Positions 33,471 through 44,901 of a DNA stretch of 64,000 nucleotides are shown here, in pieces. The stretch covers positions 2,983,501 to 3,047,500 of the forward strand of contig NC_066286.1 of the NCBI RefSeq assembly GCF_905404315.1, written 5' to 3'. Source of the DNA: Leptidea sinapis. Taxonomy: Eukaryota > Arthropoda > Insecta > Lepidoptera > Pieridae. The notes under the pieces are model-generated. The model did no database searches and was not told where the DNA came from. It saw only the letters and a program-made list of their open reading frames with translations. The translations under genes and the position numbers were made by a program. The stretch's first letter is position 1, and each line of letters opens with the position of its first letter.

Positions 33471-33959
33471 AGATTTTTATAGATAGATTGTATAGATATT
33501 TATGGTCTGTATATAATCTGCGACTGATTACAGTCTGTAATCACCATAATTATTATCACTGACTGGTGATTGCTGTCATCGACACAAAAATGTCTTTGTA
33601 GTTATCAGGGTGTAGGTCATTTTATTGTAAAAATACTGACTAATTCGTGACAATTTTTGTGTAGTCTTATAGTTAATTGAAGAGGATTAATTCCACCCGA
33701 AATAGGGGTGTGTATGAAGTGGTGCTCCACAACCCACGTATTTGTATGAAATAGCTATTTATAAATAATATTTTTTCTCATCATTTACTTATGTTCAGAC
33801 ATTAATAGTAACGTCTGGTCTAAAATTAACTTGTGAAAGTTTATAAATATTTCAGTATAAACACGGTGAAGTTGCTAAATGGCTCTAGTCATTTAATCAT
33901 AAAAAGTATCACTGGTTGCCATTTTTTAAATGATAAATTCATGTTAGTGGTTTTGGTTG

Positions 33960-34234
33960 GGCGTGATCGAATAGGATAACCCAGTGTTTAGTAACCGCGC
34001 GATTTGCTGTTGTATTGTGTGCTGTGGTGTAGTGTGTTGTGAGTGATATGGTGTTTGCAGGTAGCAATGCAATTGGTGTCGTTTTGGTGGAGATAATAGA
34101 AGTGGCGAGGATGAGGTCACAGTGATTGGTTCCAACGGCACCACGGCTTCTACTGTGGCGGGCGGCGCGAGAGGAGAGGAGTCTCCCTCGCAGGCCAACC
34201 TAGATACCGTGGATAACACTACCCCCACCTGTTG
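33960..34234 (+). other. Candidate 5' leader exon, possibly of G-alpha-s
   Basis: A GC/CpG-rich block (34095-34234) in AT-rich DNA ends exactly at a strong donor G|GTAAGT (34235-34240). The frame from 34065 is open to the donor and reads SGEDEVTVIGSNGTTASTVA, then GGARGEESPSQANLDTVDNT and TPTC. It has no ATG and is preceded by TAG at 34062-34064. Three short upstream ORFs lie in the other frames. It looks like a 5' UTR exon. G-alpha-s exon 1 begins at an acceptor (54824), so it needs an upstream leader exon, and this is the best candidate seen, though it would need a 20.6-kb intron. It could instead be an exon of an unrecognised gene. Confidence 0.4.
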
Positions 34235-34962
34235 GTAAGTACTCACATCATTTTGTCACAACATTCCTGTCTAAAACTGCAATATTGCATTTTTTTTTAC
34301 TAAGTACATTACTATAAAATTTTTAAGTTAATTTTTTTAACTTGAATTATATGAATTTGTATTATATTCTTAATATACTGATTATATAGTCTTTTAACAC
34401 TTCAGAAATGAACATATACTACAGGTAAATTTTAATAAGTTTAATAAATAAATGAAGAAAATAGGCAGACCAAGAAATCCTGTGACTTAAATGGGAACAA
34501 ATCTGCAAATAAATACCAATAGAAGAGTAACTAAATGATAACTTTATCTATTTAAATAGAAAAGTAAGTAAGGGTCATACTATTTAAAAAAAACATGAAA
34601 AACCATGATTACATAAAAACATAGTCTGTTATAATCTACTGCAGAAATGTATGGTTCTAGTAAGATATTATATTAAGCATCAGTTGTTTCATAATTTACT
34701 AAAATACAGACTGTCAGTTAGTGGAAGTGGCCTTCATTCAATCATTATTCTATATTCATATACTAATTACATATTTAAATTTGTTGTTATTTTTAACTTC
34801 TTCATGCTTATTCAAGCTAAATTATGACTGGTATATAAATCCTGTATTTTGCCTAAGTTGCAAGTTTTGGTTTAGTATTTCAGTAAAAGTCTTCATGCAC
34901 ATTGTTTGTTATAATACTTAAGGAGTTTTTATTGTTTCATATGTTTTATGCTAGCTTAGGGA

Positions 34963-35300
34963 TTTTTTTTTATGGAATAGGAGGACAAACTAGTGTACGG
35001 GTCACCTGTTGATAAGTGATCACCGCCACCCACAATCTCTTGCAACACCAGAGGAATCACAGGAGCGTTGCCGGCCTATAAGGAAGGTGTACACGCTTTT
35101 TTTGGAGGTACCCATGTCATATCATCCCGGAAACACCGCACAAGGAAGCTCATTCCACAGCTTTGTAGTATGTGGAAGAAAGCTCCTTGAAAACCGCATT
35201 GTGGAGGATCCACATCCAGATGGTGAGGATGATATCCTAACTTGTGGCGTGTCGTGTGAAGGTGGAATTCGGTAGCAGGAATCAGCAATATCAATGTAAG
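34963..35300 (-). repeat. 5'-truncated LINE tail (family of 13556-13920), minus strand
   Basis: The minus strand reads MRFSRSFLPHTTKLWNELPC then AVF. Plus-strand poly(T) at 34964-34972 marks its tail. No target duplication could be set. Confidence 0.7.
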
Positions 35301-38300
35301 ATGTCATAAGCGATAGAGTGGTTATCTTAAATTCAAATGCTACTTTTAAATTTCAATAATTTGATGTGTGGAAACCCCCACGGACATCATTAAGGGTGCT
35401 ATTAACATCTATCTTATTTCAAACCTGTTTTAAGCCAGACAGAATGTGATGGATAAAATATATCACTAGATCAACTTGAATCACTAGATCAAGAAATACA
35501 TTATTTTATATATAATATGATCAATAATTGTTTGCAGTACACATCCAATAATAGCTTGGATGCAAGGTTTTGATACTTGCACTTAACATAGGGATCTCAA
35601 ATATTTTCTTAAAATAATATAGGCCCATGTTGTAGGCAGAAGAATTTTTAAATTGCTTAAGTAGTTATTGAGTTTATAGATGACATACAAACAAACCATA
35701 ATCACTTGTGAAAGTTCTAGTCTAGAGTCCAAAATGCTGCCATTTCATTGGGTGCTTTGGTAGTCAGGAAGTAGAATAAATTAATTCTAAACTAAATTCT
35801 AAAGTTCTATGATATTGAAAAATTTTTTCTTTTCTTTTCTTTTTAAAGGGTTTTGTTTTTATGGTGATACTAATAGTGAATTAACTAAATATATACCCAC
35901 TTTTTTAAGTGGCTGAAAATTAGCAAATCATACCCTTATAACTGGTGATCAGGATTGTCAAACGGCAAAGTTGTGATGATATTGAAAACTGATATTGATG
36001 GGGCAACCATTGTTTTGCCATATAAATCACTATTGGTTTTAGCATGATGATATACTGGGTAGCCGAGAAGTTGATGTCCAAAGCTAAAATTTGAATTTGG
36101 CTCATTTTATTGGCCAATGTTCTGGGAAGTTTTTAAAAATATGGACTTCCCCATTTTATTATTTTTTTTGATACCTTGAACATTTTCATGAATTTAGCTG
36201 GAGCAGTTATCTTGACGACTTTACGACTCAATTCTAAAGTAGTTCCACACTGTCTAAACTATTCATAGTTTCTTATGTGGTTATTGCAACTGTAGTTAAT
36301 AATTATCAACAATAAAATTAACTAAAAGTGTTCAAAAGAATTAGAAAAAACTCCTAAACCACAATTAGGAGAAAAAATCAGATAAAAGGGGAAAAAAAAT
36401 TATTATCTCCTAAACTACACAAAATCATAGAACATACATAGGGGTAATTCGGATACTCATCACCATGAGGCTTTCAAATTTTAGCTTTGGACATCAACTT
36501 CTAAGCCACCCTGTATAGCCTATACCCTAAAGCCTTCTAAAGCCTCAATAAATGGGCTATCTAATACTGAAAGATTTTTGCAAACAACTGGTTCGGCAAT
36601 AATTCTGCCCAAAAAGCTGAAAATTATAATCACAAAAAAACAAATTATTCAATTGCGACATTTTAAATTTTGTATAAGTATATTGAAATCTGACAAAAGC
36701 TCTGGATACCAAGTTGTTCTATGATTATTCAGTCAGTGGGGTAATTATAATTAACCTGGGTGCCGACATAATAATAAAAGATAGATGAATAATAGAAGAT
36801 AAACAACCTAAACCATCATATGTTGATCAGTTTACCTCAATTTTTCACATGAATTGATAACATAATATCATGATTGTCAAATCATCTTGTTCAATTCAGT
36901 TTAAAAACTGAAAAAGACAAATTGAAAACTGTGAAATTTATTTTTTATTATATAGGGTGAAAGTTATCTGTTTCACAACAAAGTATCTAAGCTTTCTCAA
37001 CTGTGTGTTATTAGATTTTTTTTCCACTACAATTAAAGTCCACAAAAAATAGTTATACTTATCTAGACATCCATGTAAATAAGAATGGAATGGAATATGG
37101 TATATGCTAATAATAATTAACTAAGAATACATTACAATTTATTAACTAACTTAACATTCTACAATACATATTATTACTTAAAAAACTTATAATTAAGTAG
37201 GTACATTGTCATAAAATATTGTACTAGCTGAAATAGTTTATCGAGCAGCCATTCTCTAATCTGGAATTAATATTAAGAGTGGTTAAATTATGTTGCTCAA
37301 TGGATGGCAACTCATTTACCACATGAGGTACTAGAGACATTTTTCATTGTGCATGATGAAGAGTCCTAGAATCTACAATTGTTTTGAGTCAGCATAAATT
37401 AAAACGATGATTAATCTTTGCAACTTTGTCATTATAAAATGTAACCCGAGCTTAACTTTTCAATATTTTATTTTCTATTTTGTATGATTTGCTAAGAATA
37501 CTTATTGCAGATATATAATATTTTTTAAATTCTAAGCCAAAGGTATGACAGTACATTATTTGATTCAGATATGAGGAATACATAATATGAGTATAATTTG
37601 TTATGCCATATTGATCATTAAGAGTAAAATACCCTATTATGAATGTTGAACCATTTTTATCATTGCTTTCTTCTGACCCTGTCTTCTATGGAAGATATGC
37701 CACTATTTAGCCAATGTCATGTTTAAATAGACCAAGCTAAGAGTAGTTATTTGTTTACTTATTTTAACAGTAAAGATTGATCAAAATTTTATTTTCTTAT
37801 TATACCCATATAAATATATACATGCTGTTACAGTATATAAAGGAAATGCACAGTTAAAATTACTAAAATTATTAAATATTAGTACTTAGTGATATTTGCA
37901 ACTTAGTTCAAATCAAATATATTTTATTTCATAGGTACATAATATTACACCTCAAATATGTATTTTTTTTTCATACAGCTCATTTGGAAGGCAGATTTCC
38001 TTAGGAAAGAATGAGCAAGAAACTCTAAGGTTGGTCCTTTCAAAACAGATAAGGTATTACAAGTTCTTATTTTTAATCCAATTTACAAATATTTCAATCA
38101 GGGACAATATATGCAAAGTGATGCAACAAAATTACTCAAAAGTCCAAAACTGAATGTCTTACACAAGTAAGTAAAAAAAAAAGCTTTTGAGTACAGTAGA
38201 TACATTAATCCACACATACCATAAATAAATAAAGTTAATCTTTAAACACCTTTAATGGAGTGTTTTTAAAGAGCATAAAATAACTAATTACAGTTAATAT

Positions 38301-38773
38301 TTTAATATCATGTGTATCTATATCAAAAAGATAGAAATTTAGAGATCAAAAAGATAAAGATAAAGAATTTCATTTCTTTGACTCTCTATTTGTTTGACTT
38401 TAGACCTATTTTTTATATTATGTGAAGGGATCAAATCTATTTCCAGACCCTTCAAGTTTTAAAAAATTAAAATCATTTAAGCTGCATTTATTAGTATAAA
38501 ACTTTGACCCCATAAACCACAAGAAAAAAAGTGGAACTCAATATCATTTGCTGTTGCTATAGAATAATAATAATCACATACCAGGCCATCTAATTGTTTT
38601 GATGTTCTGCTGTAAAAGATCTATGGCTGCACAAAAAGTTGTAAGTAAAGTAATAAATAGAATCACATCATATTGTGTAGCATTCAGTTTGGTTGGTATG
38701 CTATTAATTTTTTTAACAGTGAGAGGCTATGAGACTTAACAACTTATGTCTGAAAGTGATTAGTGCAAATGTG
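35301..38773. other. Intergenic AT-rich DNA
   Basis: No gene recognised. It holds an inverted pair (36054-36098 versus 36476-36521, both carrying 'gttgatgtccaaagctaaaa' or its inverse) and a probable antisense LINE tail at about 37905-38060 ('gagcaagaaactct'). Confidence 0.4.
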
Positions 38774-39018
38774 ATGCCAGTGGGAGGCTCCTTTACACAG
38801 GATGCCGGCTAGATTACGGGCAGCACAACAGCTCCTATTTCTGCTCTGAATGAAGTGACAGGGCAAATGAGACTTAACATTGAATGTCTCAAGGTGACGA
38901 ACACAGTTATTGTAGTGCTGCTCGGAATTGTTTAGGGGTGTCCTGAGTGGGCAGGACATATCAATTTCCATCAGCTGAATGTCCTGCTAGTCTTGACTCT
39001 TATTGTCTTAAAAAAAAA
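38774..39018 (+). repeat. SINE family 1
   Basis: Head 'gccagtgggaggctccttta' and 'ggatgccggctagatta', core 'caaatgagacttaacattga', end 'cttgactcttattgtcttaa' plus poly(A). Confidence 0.72.
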
Positions 39019-39616
39019 TGGTTTTGGTTTCGGATTCCATTGAATCCTGAATGATACTGCATTGGGATGGGTAGTTTCATCACTTATCACCATTTGAAGT
39101 TGTTGTTTTGTCACTTATTGTCATAAGAAAGAACATTAATATTAATTGGTTGCAAACTAACATTCTTGCACATAATTATTATTTTAGTAATCTATTTTTA
39201 AACTCTCTGATAGTTGATACTAAATGGTGTTTATAAATACGTACAGTTGCTAATAGTGAAAATATCAAAATAAATAAGTTGTGATAAGATATAGCTTGGC
39301 AACAATCTTTATTAAATGTTGCATGAAGATATTGTGTAGAATTGCTTTGATGAATCATTGTTCGCTGTGTTTACTGATATATATAAATGTAACTTTATCT
39401 CACTTTTATTTTAATAAAATAATGAGCTCTTCTGGGCTAATAACCTATTGGAGTATTTGTGGTGAATGTATGTTTTCAAATACTGCCAACATCATTACGA
39501 ATTTATACATTGTATATAACAAGTATACTAAATATTTTTAGTAATGTATGTAATATTAAAAAGTAAAATTTTGACTGTTGCATCTTAATCTTATATCTTT
39601 AAACGAGCAATTCTTG

Positions 39617-39963
39617 TCTATATATATATATATATATATATAATCTGAATCTCGGAAATGGCTCCAACGATTTTCATAAAATTAAGTATGCAGGGGATTT
39701 CGGGGGTGATAAATCGATCTAGCTAGGTTTCAATTTAAAAAAAATGGTTTTATCCATGTTTGAATGAGAAACAGCTACAATAACATTAGAATACAAAGGT
39801 AAATTTTGCCACTATATACAAGACTGTAATAGCTTAGATGGGACATTGGGTGATCCGGAAAGCAGAAGACCCCGGTTCGAATTCAGATGTTCTATTAGTT
39901 TTTTTTTGTTCAAGTTTTGTACATTCTTACAAATCCGAGCAAGGCTCGGTCGTCCGGATATTA
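39617..39963 (+). mobile_element. Non-autonomous Helitron-like element with tRNA-like segment
   Basis: Starts TCTATATATATA (an AT repeat to 39641), then 'atctcggaaatggctccaac', and ends with a hairpin CCGAGCaagGCTCGG (about 39937-39951) followed by 'tcgtccggata', typical of a Helitron-like 3' end. Inside, 39830-39895 contains a B-box-like GGTTCGAATTC. It abuts a LINE fragment on the right. Confidence 0.55.
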
Positions 39964-40400
39964 TATTCTTTATGTTCACAAGTACATTACAGAATTTGCT
40001 AGAAACTGTGAGAGTCATAATTTTAACATGAGGAATAAACATAAACTTGTTATGCCTACTACTTGGTTAAGTTGTGTTAGTCTTTTCTTGGGTTATCACC
40101 TAAGAAAAGCTATAAGCTTTAATATAAAATAATTGTTAAAAAATCTTTGTGTGGTGGAGGTAATTATAACATAAATGATTTTCTTAATTTTACGACAGAT
40201 TGGAAATGGAGTTTAACAACTTAACACTGTCAGAGTATTTCATTATAAATGTTTATGCACGATATTACACGATATTAACCATATTTTTATGAAAAAAAAG
40301 GAGCACGCTGATTTTCTTACGCCCATTCTTATCAAGTCTGAGACACACTATTTTGAATGGATGGTAGGTAGTTTATGATGTTCGATAAGTTACATTTGAT
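39964..40400 (+). repeat. LINE remnant (family of 28530-29210)
   Basis: Contains 'agaatttgctagaaactgtg', 'aacataaacttgttatgcct', 'actacttggttaagt' and 'gtggtggaggtaattataac', matching 28785-29010. Frameshifted. Confidence 0.65.
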
Positions 40401-40526
40401 CCTACTGTGAGTGTTCATCTTCCCATAATTTCTGCCATCCTCACTTCTTAAAAAAAGGAAAAAAATTTTCTCGCCAGTACTTGAAGCTAAAAGAAAGGCT
40501 CAATCAGTGGCGCATTATTTATAATG

Positions 40527-41035
40527 TAACTAGCAGCGAAACCCGGCGTTGCTCGGGTTAAATTAAATCGCATGTTTCATTATTATTATCAGTTGCACGC
40601 ATTTTGGAACTTCCCAGATCATTACAGAAATTTTTAGAATTTTCTAGACGGTTTCGCATCAACTTCACCAATTGTACACATTTTGGAACTTTCTAGATCA
40701 TTCCAGAAAGTCTTAGAACTTTCTAGATCATTCCAGAAAGCATTAGAACTTTCTAGATTGATAACATCAGTTGCACACATTCTGGAACGAGATCCCGAGA
40801 GTTTTAGAAGTTTAAATTAGTTAGAGAAGGATAGATGTATATAATTTCACATTTTTGCCACCCACAACCACCCACTTCCACTCATCCCGACCAAACTCCC
40901 TCATGCACACCAGGGGACTATAATACCCCATGTATTTGCCATCTCAACGGGAATTTGATCGAAGTTGCGGATGAAAGAGAAAACCGTGGACATACGTACG
41001 AACATTAGCATTTTATATAATAAGCTCGTAGTACT
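40527..41035 (-). mobile_element. Helitron-like element carrying a heat-shock-element-like array
   Basis: The plus strand begins 'aactagcagcgaaacccggc', the inverse of a Helitron-type end in GCCGGG...CTAGTT, and ends with the AT-rich 5' terminus near 41030. It is non-coding. The part 40606-40759 is a 5-bp-phased series of GAA/TTC pentamers containing an exact 30-bp tandem unit (40690-40719, 40720-40749). Confidence 0.6.
40606..40759. promoter_or_regulatory. Array of heat-shock-element-like pentamers
   Basis: From 40685 the sequence splits into pentamers gGAAc tTTCt aGATc aTTCc aGAAa gTCTt aGAAc tTTCt aGATc aTTCc aGAAa gCATt aGAAc tTTCt, alternating GAA and TTC every 5 bp as HSF binding requires. 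A weaker block in the same pattern lies at 40606-40650. Ten or so of fifteen pentamers match the consensus. Whether HSF binds is untested. Confidence 0.5.
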
Positions 41036-41224
41036 TGTAAAAATCTTTATTCCTTATGACAAAACTTAAAGATTCATCGTTCATAAAAAAATTGATTTCA
41101 AATTTTATTTGAGCTAAAATTAAGTTTATATTTTACGTCCTGAGAAAGTTCGAAAGATATAAAAATTCTAATTAGTTATTCATTTATACAAAATATTCTT
41201 TCAATTTGATTTCTCAACGACGGG

Positions 41225-41412
41225 GCACCCATCGAAGGAAAAACGAAATTGTTGTTTTTTATTTCATTCCTAGCATTTTCATATTTATTCACCTTTTTAA
41301 ACCTTCTCTGGACTTCCACAAATAATTCAAGACCAACAGTAGCCAAATTGGTCCAGCCGTTCTCGAGTTAAAACTCGAGACTAACGAACAGCAATTCATT
41401 TAGATATTAAGA
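41225..41412 (-). repeat. Helitron-like 5' part (subfamily of 21690-22070), minus strand
   Basis: Closely matches 21885-22065: 'tttattcacctttttaaacc', 'ttctctggacttccacaaat', 'ggtccagccgttctcgagtt' and 'taacgaacagcaatt'. The 3' end is missing. Confidence 0.6.
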
Positions 41413-41739
41413 TTAAGACTGTAGGTACTCGGTACCCTACCATCAAATGAGCGCCGTGTTTCGCTCGTTGATGACAGTTTAAATCATCAGTGAACAGATC
41501 AATCACGGTTTACAAGGTGAGACAAATCGTTCCGGTTGCTCTAACTACAAATTCCGAATAGAGCGCGCAGCAAAAAACTCGCTTTTTGTGACGTTCTACC
41601 ATCCGGGGTTGTCAGTTCTACATAACTAACAATTTCTTATGAGAATCCAGGCATCAAGCGAAATGTGTGGTCACATTATTTTAATTAACTAACTACTGTT
41701 TAAAGAGATGTATGTTATTATAGGGTGTTTGACAAAAAC

Positions 41740-41815
41740 ACCTAATAAAGTTGAAACATAGTGATTTTCATTATTATAACACTAGAAATAAGAGATTGCT
41801 TGTAACTTGAGCCTG
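41740..41815 (+). repeat. Short LINE fragment (family of 45400-45945)
   Basis: 'ttattataacactagaaata' and 'agagattgcttgtaact' match 45500-45535. It directly abuts a SINE. Confidence 0.45.
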
Positions 41816-41975
41816 GAGACTAGACAAATTAGACTTAACATCTTTTATGTCACAAAATGACGAGCGCAATTGTAATACAGCTCAGTTTTTGGGTTTTTCA
41901 AGAAAGACAGGGCGTATCAATTACTGTCAGCTGAACGCCCTACTCGTCTCGTCCTTTATTATCATAGGTATATAA
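41816..41975 (+). repeat. SINE family 1, 5'-truncated
   Basis: 'gacttaacatcttttatgtc', 'acgagcgcaattgtaata' and 'cagggcgtatcaattactgt' place it in the family; the head is missing. Confidence 0.65.
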
Positions 41976-42354
41976 AAAAACATAAATAAAAATTCGATAT
42001 TATAATACTTAATTTAATTTGAGAGTCACAAATTGGGGTGCCCACTCCACATAATGATTTTTATGTAGTTTCAATTACCTAAAAAAGACTTACGAGACTG
42101 GTTTCAGAGTATGTGGTCTTGCCAAAATCGATTTAAATACAAAGACATCGATTCGAATCAATAAAATATGTCAATAGTACCTAATTTTATAATCATTTGT
42201 TAAATCGCAACACTCAAAGAAATTTATGGCTATATTTCCGTAGCCGCCATTTACAAAAAAAAAATATTATGTTTTATTTTATTTTAAATTGAATCCTTTT
42301 TCAAATCATTGATTACAGATGATGGATGACAAAAATTAAGCATATATGTAATAT

Positions 42355-42671
42355 TCTAATATATAAAATTCTCGTGTCATGGTGTTAAATATTGAACTCC
42401 TCCGAAACGGCTTGACCGATTCTCATGAAATTTTGAGTGCGTATTGGGTAGGTCTGAAAATCGGAGAACATCTATTTTTCATCCCCCTAAATGTTAAGGG
42501 TCCACACGATTTTTTTTTTAATCGTTTTGACATTTTTATTTAAATTTGTTTGATTATGAGTCAGCATTAAAAAATACATACAACTTGAAATTTTCACCCA
42601 TCTACGATCAACAGTTACTTTTGTATCGCGATTTTAATATCGGCAATACAACGTTTGCTGGGTCAGCTAGT
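42355..42671 (+). mobile_element. Non-autonomous Helitron-like element
   Basis: Starts TCTAATATATAAAATTCTCG, has the inner phrase 'ccgaaacggcttgaccgatt', and ends 'acgtttgctgggtcagctag' plus T. Ends of the TC...CTAGT type with no terminal inverted repeats fit a Helitron. No Rep/helicase is encoded. Confidence 0.7.
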
Positions 42672-42794
42672 ATCACTATATATATATATATTAATTTCAT
42701 TTTGACGCATGAGAAAAACCTATGCGGCGCAGACGTACCTATAGGGTTTTAATTATGGCCCTTTAATTTTACAGTCGCTTTACGAAATTTAAAT

Positions 42795-43045
42795 AATAAT
42801 AATAATAAAATTGACACACTTTTACACAAATTATCTTGCCCCAAACTAGGCACAGCCTGTACTATGGGTACAAGACAACGATATATTTAATACAATATAC
42901 ATACTTAAATACATATAAACATCCATGACTCGGAAACAAACATCTATATTCATCATATAAATGATTGCACCTAACGGGATTCGAACCCGGGACCTCTAGC
43001 TTAGTAGTAAGGGTCACTAACCATTCGGCTATATGGGTCGTCATA
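42795..43045 (-). repeat. tRNA-derived SINE family 2, minus strand
   Basis: The plus strand shows an ATA-rich tail at 42795-42806, then 'attatcttgccccaaactag', and the inverse of a B box (GGATTCGAACCC at 42978-42989) and an A box (ACTAACCATTCG). Sister copies: 48925-49160 and 63337-63614. It is a SINE rather than a tRNA gene because no acceptor stem closes. Confidence 0.78.
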
Positions 43046-43401
43046 TAGCCGAATGGTTATATGACGACCATATTATATAAATGAACTTTCACATAGGATT
43101 GACTTGTTTGCTTGCTCACTGAACGAGTTTAAAATCGGGGGTGGTACAGTAGGTATAGATTGTTTGTAGTAGCCCTAATATGTATGTTTATATTAATTTA
43201 AATACCTAAATTTAAGTCAAGCATCTATCGCAATAGGTCACTCTGTAAGGTTAATGTATAATTAATCCCATAAATAGGGGTGTCACTTTCAAATAACAAA
43301 TTGTTTAGAATCAAAAATATGTAAAATATGTATTTTATGTTTTTTGCTTTATTTATTTACTTACAAGTATTAAACTATGCTAACTAAATTTATATTATAT
43401 T

Positions 43402-43700
43402 ATGCTGAGATGGTTTGGACATGTCGAGAGAATGAATGAAGAACGATTGACGAAGAAAGTGTATAAGGCCAGTGTGAATGAAAGTGTTGGAAGGGGTAGA
43501 CCTAGGCGGACGTTTCAAGATCAAATCAGGGACGTCTTGAAAAAAGGCCAGGTCAAGAGTACCTTAAACCGGAGAGCACGTATGAAAGGAATAATGAAAG
43601 TAGACGAAGAGAAACAATTAGTGTGTAAGGATCGTAGCAAGTGGAAAGAAGTCGTCTCTGCCTACCCCTACGGGAAAGAGGCATGATTCTATGTATGTAT
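43402..43700 (+). pseudogene. RTE-like LINE C-terminal open frame (94 codons)
   Basis: An uninterrupted reading frame beginning MLRWFGHVERMNEERLTKKV and including GRGRPRRTFQDQI, ending KWKEVVSAYPYGKEA. This is the well-known C-terminus of lepidopteran RTE-type endonuclease-reverse transcriptases (WFGHVERM...GRPR...W..I...YP.G..A). It is followed by an ATGT repeat at about 43688-43712, the usual 3' tail. Endonuclease and RT domains are absent, so it is a 5'-truncated copy. Confidence 0.75.
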
Positions 43701-43712
43701 GTATATATGTAA

Positions 43713-44250
43713 GTATTAAACTTTGGGTTTGTGCGAAGGGTATAGGAATAGTCAAACTATCGGAACTAAACTCGCATCTAACTGATCGCTAACACGCTTC
43801 TTATATTCAGCTCTAATTGCTTTTCGTACATCGACGGCGGTGAGACAAGTGCATGTAGCGTGGCTGGGCTTAGCTAGTTTCATACGAAACCCTTTGGCTC
43901 GTCAAACTCTCACTTGGTACAATTTTTACTGTCATCAAAGCCAAGTGTCGAAGGCGGAATATTTCTTTTGTTGTTGCAAACGTTTCGGTAAAAAGCAAGG
44001 TCTCAAGGGACTGGCGCTGGATTGGGCATCATTTATTATTTACTGGCGTTATGATTGCGTTTGTAAGTTTAATATCAAGCTTACTGACATGGATATTATC
44101 GGTCAATGATCTCGTCTCATCATCTGATACTGCTGCTTCAGGAGTACAGTAATATCTACCGTTCAGAGTTACTTAGCATGATTGGACTAGTGGCGCATGC
44201 CTTCCCATTCCGTAATCCTAGTCTTTTGCATATTCCTATTGCGGGTGTTA
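43713..44250. other. Intergenic DNA with an unassigned open frame
   Basis: An 89-codon frame (43840-44109, plus) is Cys/Trp-rich in part (FFCCCKRF) but has no homology I recognise and no exon signals. Probably chance. Confidence 0.3.
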
Positions 44251-44251
44251 C

Positions 44252-44412
44252 CAGGGGCGTGCATATCTTATAGGCAATGAGGCAGTGCTTACCTCGTTAT
44301 CCTTAGATACTAAATACCTACTCTAAGCAATCTCTATAACATATTTCAAAACTCAATTACGACTAGTTAGATCTGCAGTGCCTACCTTGCTAGAAAACCG
44401 ATACACGCCCCT
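44252..44412. mobile_element. hAT-like MITE (161 bp)
   Basis: Ends are CAGGGGCGTG and CACGCCCCTG, the hAT-type terminal sequence, flanked by GGTGTTAC and GGTGTTAG, an 8-bp target duplication with one mismatch. Internal sequence is non-coding. A truncated relative ends at about 57955 ('gtgcacgcccctag'). Confidence 0.7.
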
Positions 44413-44901
44413 GGGTGTTAGTATCGTGTAAATTGCTTTATTACTAGGTACTGCAGCCGTAACAACTTGTTAAATGAAGTAGACCTAGATATATTTTTTC
44501 TGGATCTAGGACCAAACTAAAGAGAACGTTCACTAATAAGTTTCATTGTTTCACAAACTAGTCGCAATCGCTCCTATCGCATAATCGGAAATGTAAGACG
44601 CGCCGGTGGAATCGTATTTATTTTTTGTGTTAATACCAACTCTTAAAGGTTGTCAGTTGAAGCCACAGTAGGGGCAAATTCACAGACTAAAAATAAAGTT
44701 CTTTAACACATCGTTGATGCGAGATTGGCAGGCAAGGAACGGGCAGTGATATCGCTCAAATGACGAGGATATAATAATCCGGTTTAGGGAAACCAGCTCC
44801 ATAAAACAACTAGCACAGGTGTGAAAATTGCAGCAATTTAAAACTAATTTCGAAATCCGAGTGCAGGAACTGAAAATTGTTGTCAATCCTCGAACGACGT
44901 A

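Noticed and set aside
37979..38052. Exon following the candidate leader exon at 34234
   Set aside because: It has an acceptor-like 'tttttcatacag' and stays open in frame, but the reverse strand matches LINE 3' wording ('agagtttcttgctc' and a 'tttgatttgaa' end).
39620..39641. Functional (TA)n regulatory tract
   Set aside because: It is the AT-repeat start of a Helitron-like element.
43840..44109. 89-codon Cys-rich open frame as a gene
   Set aside because: No homology recognised and no exon signals; next to a hAT MITE and a LINE tail.
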